64,000 nt of DNA. Origin: Galeruca laticollis. Lineage: Eukaryota; Arthropoda; Insecta; Coleoptera; Chrysomelidae. A program made the position numbers and the translations under genes. The DNA is taken from NCBI GenBank assembly GCA_963921935.1, contig OY998176.1:48323813-48387812 (forward strand), given 5' to 3'. Within the stretch, counting starts at the first letter, position 1. Every line of letters begins with the position of its first letter. The notes below the pieces were generated by a model. The model was not told the DNA's origin. It saw only the letters and a program-made list of their open reading frames with translations, and did not search any database. Below, piece by piece: positions 21,650 to 33,193 of the stretch.

Positions 21650-21897
21650 AACCATCCCAATTTCTTATAAAATCTTTGGACAGGTTGTTAAGAGAAAAAC
21701 AAATACACCTTGTCATTCTCTTGTTAAAACTGTTCTTAAAAAGACTTATTGTATGACGGAGGTAATGGAGTATGGAACTCTTAAGGAAAAAGTGGCTAAG
21801 AGCATTTTTGAACAAGTACAAAATGTTGTGGTGGTTGATTCAAGATTGTGGGTAGATGTTCAACACGGGTTACTAGGTGCTTCTCCTGATGGTAAAT
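21650..21897 (+). pseudogene. YqaJ-like exonuclease fragment
   Basis: The plus strand reads TPCHSLVKTVLKK, then MEYGTLKEKVAKSIFEQ and, after a gap, DVQHGLLGASPDG. This matches the YqaJ/lambda-exonuclease-like fold motif of a Gly before helix A and GASPDG around the catalytic Asp. Such nucleases occur as accessory proteins in some eukaryotic DNA transposons. The frame ends just after GASPDG, where GGTAAATAT could be a donor or decay. Confidence 0.6.
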
Positions 21898-22611
21898 ATA
21901 TTTAACATAACAAATAATCACCATGTGTTATAAATTCTTTTTGCATATTAAATGACATACATTTATTGATAAAATATTTTAGGGCTTGTATTTGAGATTT
22001 CATATTTTCAGAATCGAATTCTCTAGGCTTCCTTTTGGGGATCAGGTTTTGGTGTCCAGATTGGTGACCACAAATTGTCAAAACTGTCAAAATCAAACCA
22101 TCACTTAATGGCTTATATCTTTTTTATAACATTATAAAACTTGTGTTAAAATTTCAAAACTTAATTTCCCTGCGTTCTTTAGATTTGTTGTGTACAAAAT
22201 GACCTAAATTTTGTTTCAAATCACGGGTGCCAACTGTTTTCGGGTTCCTAAAACGTGAGGCCCCTCTTAAAATCTGCTGGTTACTTGAAATCGAACCAGC
22301 TGTAGGACTCCGTGCACTATCGTATTCTAGCTATCGCTTTCCATCATAGAATTCTACTGTAGAAAGCGATAATCGAATTTGGTAGCACTCTGTATTGCAA
22401 TCGCCTTCTCTTCGGGTATTTCCGGAATTGATAGGGTGATTTGTTGTTTTAAATGTGACCACACTAGTTTATTTATTTAATAATCGTCAATCTCATATAT
22501 TATGTGTGTCATTTGTATTTTTATGATTGTGTTGATTGATTTGATTTAAATTGCGACTAAAGGCGAATTTAAACACCTTTTATTTTGCAAAGTAAAAGCG
22601 TTTAGATAATT

Positions 22612-23667
22612 ATGTTACCTATAAACAATTTAAATTTGGTTGTTGCTGAAGAGGAAGACACGTTAGAAAACATACGAGTGGAAAACATCGAGCGAAGAAA
22701 TATTCGTGTTGAGGCCGAATGTTTTACAATTGAAGATGCTCGCTTCAAGGAATTATTTCGCCTAACCAAGCATATGGCACAGTTAACGGTATTATACCTC
22801 TTTTAATCCAGGGAAATAACCCAGTAGCTATAGCACCAACAACAAATTGTTTTGCCGCATTGCATTTTTATGCTACTGGAATTTACCAGAGAGTAATTGG
22901 TCAAAGCTATAATATCTCAATAGCACAACAAAGTGTTTCTAGAGCCATTGAATAAGTGACTGAAGCAACAATTAATACGTATGCGGCCGAATGGATTCAC
23001 TTTCCTGTAACTCCCGAAAGAAAAAATACCATTAGGCATAGGTTTATGGAGGCCAAACTTTTTCTAGGAGTAATAGTCGTTATAGGCACTCATGTTGAAA
23101 TTATCAGACCTACAATTGAAGAACATGCATTTTTAAACCGTAACGGTTATCACTCTAAAAATGTACAAATTATTTGTGATTTTGACTTACGAATTCTAAA
23201 TATAAACGCTCGACATGGTGGGGCAAGTCACGACAGCCACATTTGGAGAGCTTCATCTGTAAGGCAACTAATGGAAAGAGCACATGCTATGGAGATAGGC
23301 ATTTCTGTCTGCTAGGCGATTCTGGGTACCCTCAGGAACCATGGCTTATGACTCCCTTATTAGATACACCCCAAAATACTCCAGAATTCCGCTATACACA
23401 GTGCCATATACAAACCAGGAACTGTGTAGAAAGATGTATAGGGGTTCTAAAATTTTTATGCCTTTCAAAGATATTGAGATATTCTTCCACAAAAGTGCAT
23501 GTGCTATAATGCATAACATTTGCATTGAAGGAAGGTTAAATGATGACTTTGAAATACATCCACCTCCAGCAGAGAAATGGGATGATATGAACATTCCGAA
23601 CGTTGCCCATATTGCAAGGGAGGGAATCCAAGAAAGACAAGGAATTATAAATCAATATTTCCAGTAA
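22612..23667 (+). pseudogene. PIF/Harbinger transposase, copy 1
   Basis: It starts MLPINNLNLVVAEEEDT and continues FTIEDARFKELFRLTKHMA. After a frame change near 22790 the reading is APTTNCFAALHFYATGIYQR, with a stop at 22953. Then come FMEAKLFLGVIVVIGTHVEI, ICDFDLRILN...GASHDSHIW, LLGDSGYPQEPWLMTP, NCVERCIGVLKF and HNICIEGR. The GTHV block normally carries a catalytic Asp before it (IDGTHV) and that residue is absent. Further frame changes fall near 23310 and 23480. It is inactive. Confidence 0.82.
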
Positions 23668-24070
23668 TTGTACCTACTTAAATCAATATAATTATAATAT
23701 ACTTTCGAGTTTGTATTTCAAGCCCTAGATATAGTAAAATTCAGTCCATTGAACCTATTGGTTATTAATTGTGGGTTTTCCTCACATAAATCAAGCAATA
23801 ATTGCCAATGTTCTATACGAACACGCATATTTATAATTTTTAATAATTATTTACTACTTTACTAATAAAAATACACCAAATTAAGGACAGAACATCGACA
23901 CTGTTGACAGGTTAATTTGATTCCAAAATAGAATACGATACGTCTATACACCTCACCAGAAGTCTATTACTTTCGTGATAAGAAAGCTATTTTACGCGCA
24001 TATAGAGTTCCAATGGTATAGAAATTAGGTGATTTATAGAATTATAGAATGGCCCAGAGTGGTATATCGC
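23668..24070. other. No gene; Harbinger 3' flank
   Basis: No terminal repeat could be resolved. ATTCTACTGTAGAAAGCGATA near 22350 and AGAATACGATACG near 23930 may be element ends, but I could not align them. Confidence 0.3.
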
Positions 24071-24074
24071 CAAA

Positions 24075-24550
24075 TAAATTATACTAAAAAAAACACGCTT
24101 TGAGCTAATCGAACTAAAAAGTAGAAAATAATTTTTAAGTATAGGAGAGTTTATATTACTGCAATAGAAAATTCAACAATCCATTATGACTAATTAATTT
24201 GGAGTAAGATCAATATAAAAATTAAGATATTAACAAGAAATTTAAATATAGTAAAAAGCGTGGGGTATAATTAACTATATCATAAGCACCCCGCGCTTTT
24301 TTACTATATTTGAATGTTTTGTTGATATCTTAATTTTTATATCGATCTTATTCCAAAATTATTTAGTCAGAATTGATTGTTGGATTTTCTACTGCAGTAA
24401 TACAACAGTAATACAAACTCCCCTATCCTTAAAAATTATATTCTACTTTTTATTTAAATTTGCTATTAAAGCGAGATTTTTTAGTTTTCGTATACTATAT
24501 TTTATTCTCTACTTTTTAGTTCGATTTGCTATTAAAGTGTTTTTTATTTA
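24075..24550. repeat. Fold-back element (long inverted repeat)
   Basis: Two arms (about 24080-24266 and 24286-24545) are imperfect inverted copies around a central hairpin with AAAAAGCGTGGGGT / ACCCCGCGCTTTTT. The outer arms share a CTACTTTTTAGTTCGAT motif, which the right arm carries twice, in line with a short duplication. No coding capacity. Confidence 0.75.
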
Positions 24551-24940
24551 CTCAAACTCTCAAATTATTTTAAATATAATTTAAAAGCTGTCTATAGTAA
24601 TTAATTTTTTTTAGTTAATACTTCAAGTAATTTCTAAAATGTACGTAGAAACATACTGTAGCGATTTTAATACTTAATATTCAATATTTTATTTTCAAAC
24701 GATGTCATTTAATTTTTTGGCGGGTACGCAGGTAAAAATAAAAAATCTAATTTTTCTAATCTTGACATGTAGTTATAAGATTATTGTTTTGTCGTCGGCC
24801 CTTGACCCCTGTGCAAATTTGATCAGACTTTTTGAAATTGATGAAAATTAAGTTGAAAGATTCTGTTACATACAGGTCAAGCTAATATAAGCCTGAAATT
24901 TTCAATAGAATTACAAATTGTACTGTTTCATGCTTTCTAG
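24551..24940. other. iav intron sequence before exon 2
   Basis: AT-rich, no gene. TTTTCATGCTTTCTAG at the end provides the acceptor for the exon at 24941. Confidence 0.5.
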
Positions 24941-25066
24941 GTCGTGCTGAAGTATTCAGGGAAATGTTAGAGCTATCTGCCAAAGAATTTTGGCGATACA
25001 GTAACATTACTTGCTCGGCTTATACCCTTAACGCCCTTGATACATTGTTACCTGACGGCAGTACAA
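24941..25066 (+). CDS. iav: iav exon: ankyrin end / linker
   Basis: The acceptor is TTTCTAG and the donor GTAAGT. The exon encodes RAEVFREMLELSAKEFWRY followed by SNITCSAYTLNALDTLLP, a stretch highly conserved between insect Iav proteins. It lies between the ankyrin repeats and the membrane region on the cytoplasmic side. The two split codons at its ends (Gly upstream, Asn downstream) rejoin cleanly, which confirms both borders. The intron before it (5747 bp) carries a TTAA-flanked transposon, a Harbinger element and a fold-back repeat. Confidence 0.9.
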
Positions 25067-25932
25067 GTAAGTCAAATTATTCTCTAAGCAACGCAATCAT
25101 CAGCAGCCTAGTTGTAGTTTAATAGTCATTTGTCCCATTCAAATTTCACAATTCATAAGAATTATTGTCACTTATTTTATCTAAAATGCTCCAGCATTAG
25201 ACTGATGTCCAAAAGCAGAGCACTTTACCAAAATTGGAAATAAAGTGCTGCTGATTTAAAAGTCAGTGAAAGTTGAATGAGTATATTAACAAGAAGAACA
25301 AATATTATATACTACAAAGACGTGGCTAGGATAACGGAAGGTTCTTAATAAAAATGAAGACATTGGCCGTTGTAGAATGTATCCATCAAATTGCTTTTGA
25401 AACTACTCTAAAAGCCTGATGAGAAATATCATTTCCCATTGAAATGCATTTAAAACAAGATGAAGTTTGTGAAAAATATGGTATTCCCGTTTAAGCAAAC
25501 GTATCAATTTTCTCACAGCGGAAGGCTAAGATTTTATTGTCTAAGAAATTTGAAAGAGAATTTTTACATTGAGTGGGTACCTACTATTCCGTCAATGTTG
25601 GGGGGTGGATACACGTTAACCGTTCTGTTAGCAAAATGATGGACGATTGATAGGCGAGAGAACATGAATGTTCTTTGACATTGTTATTATCATCCAGAAA
25701 AAATTTATTTTTATGGAGTTTTGTTCTCAAAAGATACACCAAACAAATTTATTACGATAATCCATACGACATTTTCAGTAATTATTTACAGTTATTTAAG
25801 TCGACAACAACATATATTTTCATTCCTATTGTTATATTGTATATGTATATTATATTGTTATTATTTATTCTCCGCATGCAAAAGCTCTTAACTTTAAGAT
25901 AATAAATCACTATGGGCCAGTATATAGATCTC
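25067..25932. other. iav intron, no gene recognised
   Basis: No coding signal or clear repeat. Confidence 0.4.
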
Positions 25933-26306
25933 AGAGATATTATTATCATTGGTGTTAAAATAATGTACTAGATGATCAATATTATCCACACTATTAAAAA
26001 ATCTGTTTTGTCTAAGAGGACTGTAAATGGGACAGTCGAAGAGAATATGCTCCAACGACTCTGGTGTATGCACAAATCAGAACTTTCAGTAAAAAGATAC
26101 TGAAATTTTTCTTTGAAGGAAACTTCTATATAATTGATTGTAATGAAATCTGTTCCGTTTGTAATATGCATACACCAGAGTCATTGGAGCATATTCTCTT
26201 CGACTGTCCCATTTACAGTCCTCTTAGACAAAACAGATTTTTTAATAGTGTGGATAATATTAATCATCTAGTACATTATTTAAACGCCAATGATAATAAT
26301 ATCTCT
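25933..26306. repeat. 140-bp inverted repeat of a LINE zinc-finger region
   Basis: Arms 25933-26072 and 26167-26306 are near-perfect inverted copies around a 94-bp spacer. The right arm on the plus strand encodes ICSVCNMHTPESLEHILFDC, a C-x2-C...H-x4-C finger typical of the C-terminus of Jockey/I/R1-type retrotransposons. The left arm is the same sequence inverted. Confidence 0.85.
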
Positions 26307-27982
26307 AATCTCTAATATATAGATGTCGGTATTCCAAGTAATTCTTCCCGATTTCACCAATTAACAGCTGTGAGTATATCAGAGAATAACTAGACGTAAC
26401 CTTCCTATACGTATCAATTTCGTAAATTCCTTTTTCAAAATTTTCTAGAATAACCCTATCAATTTACGTGAATACACATTTAAATAGTTTACCCATAAAT
26501 ATTCACATTCTGCAAACGTAAACCATTCTTTAACTTGAGTGACCCAATTATATTTAGCATTCTTATAGCTAATTGTAAAAGTCGCATATAACAGATTTTG
26601 ACATTCTAGAATTATCCATTGTTTTCAGTTTATTTAACCAAATTAAAGCATGTTTAAAAATAATTAATCATAAATATCTCCAGACGTACAATGTAATCTG
26701 AAGTGGTGACAAATTCAAAAGTTTTATAAAACATTAGATCATTGGTTGTTACCAAATGAGTATCTAGATATTGTTCAAGATGGTCCCATGCGGAATATGA
26801 ATTAGATATGACCGAGTACTGCTCAGTCAATTACGCGTTGCTTTGAAGATTCAAATAAATAATTTAATGTCAGTGATTGCAGATTACAAAGAATAACACG
26901 AAAAATCTATTATGCCATCAATAAGACTACATTTGTCAAGTAAGGAAACAAGTGAAACTAGGACATCGCTAATAAAAAGATGCATCAAAAGTGAGATTAA
27001 GGAAATGAAAATAATGTGCTTGAGAAAAAATGGAGAGACTAATTGACTAAGAAGGTATGATGGCTTAGGTTGAGAAAAAGTTAATACGTTGCTGAAAATA
27101 TGACACAAAAATGATTGGGAACCCAGAAAAGTCAAGTCAAGAAAAGCATGGAAATACTGGACTCAAGTATGAGTAATCAAGTGACATTATTTATCTTTGC
27201 AAATAGAAACAAATGTACAAGAAAATTCAAATTGTTATATCTAATACCTGCTCCGACTTTTCTAGAAATATCCGCGTCTAGTACCATCTAATAAGTATTT
27301 CAGTATATCATGAAAGAAGAAATCCAGGTCATTACACTTCTTGAAATTAGAAAATTGCTTGGGTCCTTTGGCACTAAATTCATGATGATACATTCTAGCT
27401 TTTAATTAAAATAGGCACATAACTTTTTAAAATTAAACGAACTGTTTCTAAATAATTCCACAATATAATGATAAAATGATAAAATTGTTAAAAATTGACA
27501 ATTGCTTTGATATCACGAAATATCATCGTCATTTATTTTTCGATTATTACCATAAAGTGCTAGTAGAGATTATACAGTAGACACATTAAAATTATTATTT
27601 GTATCAATTTTTCCGTGTACTAATTTATAGTAATAAAAAATATTTATACTTCACAACATTCAAAATATCATTCATACTATACAAATGAATCAATATTACT
27701 ATGATTTTTCAATAAAAACTGACCACGTGACAGCACAATGTTGCCGCATGCCTTGTACGAAAATCATAACTGTCTGTAAGTTCCTTACAACGACTTTTCG
27801 AAAATTAATCTTATATGAGATGGTTATACCTAGGTAATGCTCTCTTAATATTCTTGTAGGTTCTCATACTATTTTCAAAAGACGACAAAGATTGATAACA
27901 CTTTAATTCTATTTTGTACTGACATTGGCAACCTGATAAAATTTCAGAAAAGCCAAACTTAAAAACGTAGTGGTAGATTTTT
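26307..27982. other. iav intron, no gene recognised
   Basis: AT-rich. No coding block, terminal repeat or array was recognised over 1.7 kb. Confidence 0.4.
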
Positions 27983-28079
27983 CTACCATAACTTGATATA
28001 AGAACATAATTCCGAGTATCCTGATCGGTTAAATATGTAAGTTGTTACAATCTCAAATATTTCCAAGAATCCACGGTAA

Positions 28080-29265
28080 CAACAGATTTTTGCATTAAAA
28101 CACTGGAATGTTGCAGGGGCATTGTTCTTGAGCCCAAATGGCATTCTGAAGTATTCGTAGTGACCGCTTTGGACGTTAAATGCAGTTTTAGGGATGTCTT
28201 CTTCTGCAATTTCAATCTGGTGGAACCCGCTGGCTAGGCTAGACAAATACAGAGATCTTCTTAGTTTGTCCAGAATATCTGTGATGTTTGGGATTGGATA
28301 TTTATCATTTATTATTTTCTCGTTTACTTTACGGTACTCGCCATTTAATTTCTCCTGAGCCGTCGGGTTTATTAGGGACGATCCATAGTGTGCTGTTGCT
28401 GTCATAGTCACCTCCTGCGATAAAGTTTCGTCCTAGTGTTTGAAACAGATTTAAAAAGTTTTCTTTTTTTAGGTTGTGGCGTGGTGGGTAGTATACTGAA
28501 GTAATTGTTAGTTCAAATGGAAATGTCATTACTTTTACTGATGTAGCTTGTATTTGGTGCGTTTCATACTTGGGCATTTTGTGATGTTTAGTTGTCGATT
28601 TTAATAATATTGCAGTACCATACAAGTGTGATTGGCTTGGTCTAATGATTCCTTGCTCTAACATTGATGTTATTTGTTTCTGGACCTCTTCTTTATGAAT
28701 GCGTAGATAGCGGTATAACTTGTGCAAGTGGGAACTTCCTCTGTTGTTCTGACGTTATGCTGGATTTGGTTGGTGAAGGTGAGGAGTGACTCTGGATGAT
28801 GGAAGACATCTCAAAACTTTTTGCACAGTTGTTTAATGTGCTCTTCTTCTTCTTCTTCTTCTGGACTGAGATCATCGGTTCTCAGTAGATGTTCGACATC
28901 TGTCTTCTGGTATTCCTGACGTATAATGTCGGTTGTGTACAAATGGTAATCGAGTAAATGGATCTCCGAACTTCTAACTGAATCTGTTAGTGCTATCTGT
29001 ATTGGTTCGTGTATGGTATTGATTTCTGTCCATGCTAGACCATTGGCTACTGTAGCTAGACTTTCGTTAAGGAAAGCTCCTTGCATCTCTTGTTTGGGAA
29101 GTACGATAGTTCCTTGGGTTTATTTAATGGGTATTCGTACATGAGGGATTGTCTGTGGTTCGAGTTGGATGGAGTAAAATTGGGTTTTGTTACTTTCGTA
29201 CGTAGAGTAGAATTTTCTATGACCAGTTCGGAATCAGGAAAATTGAGTTTGTTTTCTTGAAACAA
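28080..29265 (-). pseudogene. Gypsy pol fragment (linker + RT start) with a Jockey insert
   Basis: On the minus strand a protease-RT linker region (29265 to about 28770, including PLAQVIPLSTHS) is followed by EEVQKQITSMLEQGIIRPSQS. After the Jockey insert come WIVPNKPDGSGEIKWRV and, in another frame, DKYPIPNITDILDKL, LASGFHQIEIAEED and YFRMPFGLKNNAPATFQ. These are fingers and palm motifs of 17.6/297-type Gypsy RT. It stops before the YxDD box, so the catalytic centre is missing. Confidence 0.8.
28410..28645 (-). mobile_element. Jockey endonuclease fragment inside Gypsy RT
   Basis: Between Gypsy RT codons IRPSQS and WIVPNK the open frame encodes LYGTAILLKSTTKHHKMP, QIQATSVKV, ELTITSVYYPPRHNLKK and NLFQTLGRNFIAGGDYDSNS. 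The YPPRHN and IAGGDYN motifs are those of the Jockey/I APE-type endonuclease. The insert is on the same strand and in the same frame as the host RT. Confidence 0.78.
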
Positions 29266-29683
29266 TGCGATACAGTATGTTAATTGTTGGCCGCACTTAT
29301 ATTTATTATGGTCCTCTAATACGTTAGTGGTTAATTTTCAAAACAGTAGAAGTCTTCATTAAAGTCGACTATAATTTCACTACCTATAGCACTGCCCCAG
29401 TTAATCTTTCCAGAGTCTTAGACAAGTTTAGTAGTATATTAAAGTTTGTTATGTCTGGCTTTGGCAGCTCTTGTTAGTTTCATCAATGAAATTTTATTTA
29501 ACAACCAACTAAGAAACAAATATAGTCTAAGAACATAGAATCTAAGAACCCTAAAAAATTGTTCATTGGACTTGTCTTCAAACAAAAAGTATTCATCTAT
29601 TTTTCTACATCTTGGACTGCTTATTTTGATTCAATTGTTTGTTGCCATTTTCAATAACTCTGAATAGACCTAAAATATTTTAG
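29266..29683. other. iav intron before exon 3, no gene
   Basis: No coding signal. The acceptor TATTTTAG ends it. Confidence 0.45.
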
Positions 29684-29799
29684 ATTGGAATTCAGCCTTA
29701 TTTATTATTTTAAATGGAACCAAGGAAGCACATTTAGACATGTTAGATGGTGGTATTATTCAAAGATTACTTGAGGAAAAATGGAAGACTTTTGCAAGG
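29684..29799 (+). CDS. iav: iav exon: linker before S1
   Basis: The acceptor is ATTTTAG and the donor GTAAGG. The translation includes WNSALFIILNGTKEAH and GGIIQRLLEEKWKTFAR, a linker conserved among insect Iav and Nanchung-type TRPV proteins. The first Asn codon is split with the preceding exon and the end is in phase 0. The intron before it (4617 bp) holds an inverted LINE repeat and the Gypsy/Jockey chimera. Confidence 0.9.
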
Positions 29800-29904
29800 G
29801 TAAGGTAGTATAAAATAATATTTCTAGTAATTGATAATGAAAAGTTACCAATATAAGTGAATTTCCAAATTTAACTAATTTAAAATTTCTACTTTATTTT
29901 TTAG

Positions 29905-30035
29905 AATCAATTTCTTAAAAGGCTTCTCATTTTAGTAGTTCATTTAATTTTCTTGTCACTGGCTGTGTACCTGAGGCCTGACGATCCGGATGTACCTTTA
30001 TTAGAGTGGTCTGATGATCCAGCTACTATTGCTAG
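29905..30035 (+). CDS. iav: iav exon: S1 membrane segment
   Basis: A 105-bp intron separates this exon from the previous one, the only short intron in the visible gene. It encodes NQFLKRLLILVVHLIFLSL and so on, a hydrophobic helix taken as S1. An acidic extracellular loop (RPDDPDVPLLEWSDDP) follows. It ends two bases into an Arg codon completed by the next exon. Confidence 0.9.
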
Positions 30036-31491
30036 GTAAAAACTTTCAATTTTATTTGTTGCTTTCTATGAGGAACATTGTTATGTATGTTATAGTATAT
30101 AGTACCCACTGTCGTATTTTTAATTTTTGGTTATGAACTATTTTGAATGATCAAACATCGTAGAATTTCATTTCATGAGAAAATATAATATCAGAAAGAA
30201 TCCGTGCAGGTGCATACTGTATTAAATGCTACATATTTTACGTTAAAAACGCCGAAGACAACTTTCACGATGAATCTACGAGCACTTTCAATAACTTCCA
30301 ATAGTTGATAACGGTTTGCCAGCTTTAAAGTTCTTCAATATATCTTTTTGATTATGAAGCACCATACTTTTAATGCGACCGAAGTCAGAAATTTTTGCTG
30401 ACACTATTAGTAATATTCAACTTCGAATTTTCAAGACATAGTAATTCCAAAAATTTATTGAGGACCCCAAATAGTTTGTTTCAAATTTTAGATCTTGGAA
30501 CAATGATTGTTTTTGTAGTTTCAGAGAGATTTCAAAAGAGTTTTGACGTATATACGAGTATACTGAAAGAGCATTGTCACTATTTTCATTAGAGGCCTTT
30601 TCGTGTCCGGCAAGTCTTTGTAATATTGGTTTGTTGTTCTTGCCAGCGTTTTTCAATTATGTAACTTTCACTGGGCAGCAGCTACTTAGCGGAAAGTACA
30701 TTTCTCCTTCATTTTGCTATAACCGTCGAGTGAGTCCAAATTATATGCTACGGTATTTTCTGAAATTCATTCGCTTACTGAAATTTTCCGATTAAAACCC
30801 ACTTCAACAATTGATTGTGGACTAATCTGATTTTACATCAAATACGACATCAGCATATATGATTTTATCTTCTTTATACTTTGAATTTGGTGTTGATAAT
30901 ACAGATGCTGAAGAGTTCGACGTCCATAGCTTTGCCACATTGTTTTTATATGGATTTTTGTTTCATTCAGATATATGATTGAAAGATTATTTTATCTCAA
31001 ATCAATTTTCGTTCAGTTCTTTTTGGATGTCGTAGTGAAGGTTGTTTATTCAATTTGTGTGGATATTTTCTGGTCATATCCTATTGCAAGGACCGCTGGT
31101 TCTTGTTGAAGGATAGACAGAATGGCGTAAATTATGAATTAGTATCCCTAGACACGGTTTTGAAGTTATATTAATCCTCTTTGCCAATCTTTATTAATTC
31201 TAAATATGTATTTAATCATTAGCTGGGTATTTTCGTGATCATTTATCAAGTATGAAATATGAAATTAATAAAGCCCATTGTCATTTGAAGTCATTTTCCT
31301 TTCTGCACCTTTTCTATGAATACTCTCCTGGAAATGTTTCTTGAAAAAAAGGGAAGTAGTACATCACATTAAAGATTGGGATTAAAAACCTTAAGCTTCG
31401 AAGCCGACAATTATCAGGGACTCATTCTGCATTTCCCATGTCGGAAAATAGTCTTGGTTATGATGCCGTAATTTTGTTTTTATTTTTGTAG
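30036..31491. other. iav intron between S1 and S2 exons
   Basis: No gene was recognised. A short sequence at 30565-30600 (AGAGCATTGTCACTATTTTC then GCCTTTTCGT) resembles 43030-43080 in another iav intron, so a low-copy repeat is shared. Confidence 0.4.
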
Positions 31492-31597
31492 ATATTCAGC
31501 GGAAGTGGGAACAATTTTAGGTGTTTTAAGTTACGTAATTCTACAACAGGGAGATGAAATCAGAAATCAAGGCATTTGGGCTTTTTTGAAACAACAA
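31492..31597 (+). CDS. iav: iav exon: S2 membrane segment
   Basis: The acceptor is TTTGTAG and the donor GTAAGT. The 35 codons read YSAEVGTILGVLSYVILQQG and then DEIRNQGIWAFLKQQ: a hydrophobic S2 helix and a charged cytoplasmic loop. It ends in phase 0 before a 12-kb intron that carries two LINE remnants, a Harbinger element and a hAT element. Confidence 0.9.
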
Positions 31598-32628
31598 GTA
31601 AGTTCTTGGCATTAACTACTATTAGCTATTAATGATCTTCCCTCAAAAAAATAATAGTCCTTTAAATAAAACTGAACAAGAAGTAACCAAACAAGAGAAT
31701 GTTTGAATATATTATGCGACATTTATAGGTAGGTACATAACCTTTTGGATGAATAAAAATCTATTATTGCAGTAATTCTTTTTCTTTTGAAAAGCAAGTC
31801 ATTACAACTGACAATTTAACTCATGTATAAAAAATCGCATATGCCACAGTGCAATTGTCACTTTGACAGCGGCAAAAGTTAGCTTTAACTTTTACAGCGA
31901 CAAATATACTAGTGGTTTTTTCACTTATTCATTTGTTCATCAATTATCGCGGTGTTGGTTACCAGAATAAATAGTTTGGCATGTTTGTCAACAACTTATT
32001 GAATTTTCAAGAACTAACAATGAGTCGATTCGGTGTGTCTACGAACGCCGAAATTAGTCAAATTGTACATTAAAATAAAAATGTGTTTATTTTTAATGTT
32101 TCATAAATAAAGATTGCATTGATATGTTTCCAAATTTCTCATTCATTAAATTGTTCTGCCGAATTACACTCGAGGTTTGTATTGATATTGGGTAAATTTG
32201 TGTTGTTCAAATTCTAAACCTAAACCTAAACCTAAAAACACTCCACCTTCGGTGTCGTGTTTTTAATAGTTGACAGTTATTCTCGTCAAATTGCTAGGAA
32301 ACAGTTTCTCATTAAACAACCCATATTTACCCGATAAAATACAAACCACTTGTGCAATTATAAGTGAAAAAGGTATTCGTTACTGCAACAGTCATTTTAT
32401 ATATACTTAGTATTATATACATTTCTGGTTGACACGTAGATTTTTTCATAAACTTTATTACTTCAAAGTATGTAGGTCTATAAGATTTCAGAGTTTTCAA
32501 AAAACGACTCAAGATAATTTTGTTTTACCACTATTTATGCAGGTTTATATAACGGACACAAGAAAACATTTTACAGACATATTTTACTAATTCTTTAATA
32601 ATATTTTTAAAATAGAATAATTTCGATC
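31598..32628. other. iav intron, no gene recognised
   Basis: It contains three CCTAAA units (32215-32236) and a small hairpin (about 32235-32266) whose outer arms are AAAAACAC and GTGTTTTT. GAATTACACTCG at 32161 recurs near 12899. Confidence 0.35.
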
Positions 32629-33042
32629 TTGAAGTTTTTTTGGATTATAAGTTACACATCTTCAACATCTATACATATTATGGCGACTTACACATTTGGT
32701 GAGGTCTCGTCGCAAATGTCGGCCAACGCGAATATGTGGTTGGAATTTGTCGCGGTTGGTAGCAGCTGGGCCAAGTTTGCCGTGTTCGCTTGGTTGTCGG
32801 GTAATCAAGACAAATCAAAGAGATTTGAACGTGTGAAACTTTTCTGTTGTCAATATTTGTGCCGGTCACACATTGGTTCTTGTTTGTTGCATTACTCGTC
32901 ACTAGAGTTTAGAGTTAGTCTAGCCAGTGCCGTTGTGCCGTTAGTAGATAAATACATATCAACTTATTGGAACAACGAATCCACTTTTCGGTTTTTGGAA
33001 ATTATATCAGAGGGAACCACACCATATGGGACCCAAAAGTAA
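32629..33042 (+). other. Unrecognised 137-codon open frame
   Basis: The frame reads MKFFWIISYTSSTSIHI, then MSANANMWLEFVAVGS and SLASAVVPLVDKYIS. The minus strand of the same DNA is also partly open. No family was recognised. It ends just before the first TAA microsatellite and may be the debris of a LINE or simply chance. Confidence 0.2.
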
Positions 33043-33079
33043 ATACCGTAAGGACAAGCCAAAGGTAAGTAAAAGTACG

Positions 33080-33080
<1 letters not shown>

Positions 33081-33153
<73 letters not shown>

Positions 33154-33193
33154 TAATAATAATAATGATAATAATATAATAATAATATAATAA
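33081..33193. repeat. (TAA)n microsatellite 1
   Basis: About 110 bp of ATA/TAA units with a few GAT and CAA variants. It directly abuts the start of the LINE remnant at 33194. Confidence 0.95.

Larger units (their letters stand above)
19486..22266. mobile_element. TTAA-flanked DNA transposon with 10-bp inverted ends
   Basis: The left end TTAA|GAGGGGCCTC (19482-19495) is mirrored exactly by GAGGCCCCTC|TTAA (22257-22270): a 10-bp terminal repeat with a TTAA target duplication. TTAA duplications are made by piggyBac and Kolobok transposases. The 2.78-kb interior carries a YqaJ-like nuclease remnant and a Crypton end fragment but no transposase I recognise. It lies wholly within the first visible iav intron. 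Confidence 0.6.

Noticed and set aside
32215..32236. Three CCTAAA units resembling telomere repeat
   Set aside because: The insect telomere unit is TTAGG, and three units in AT-rich DNA are not evidence of a telomeric tract.
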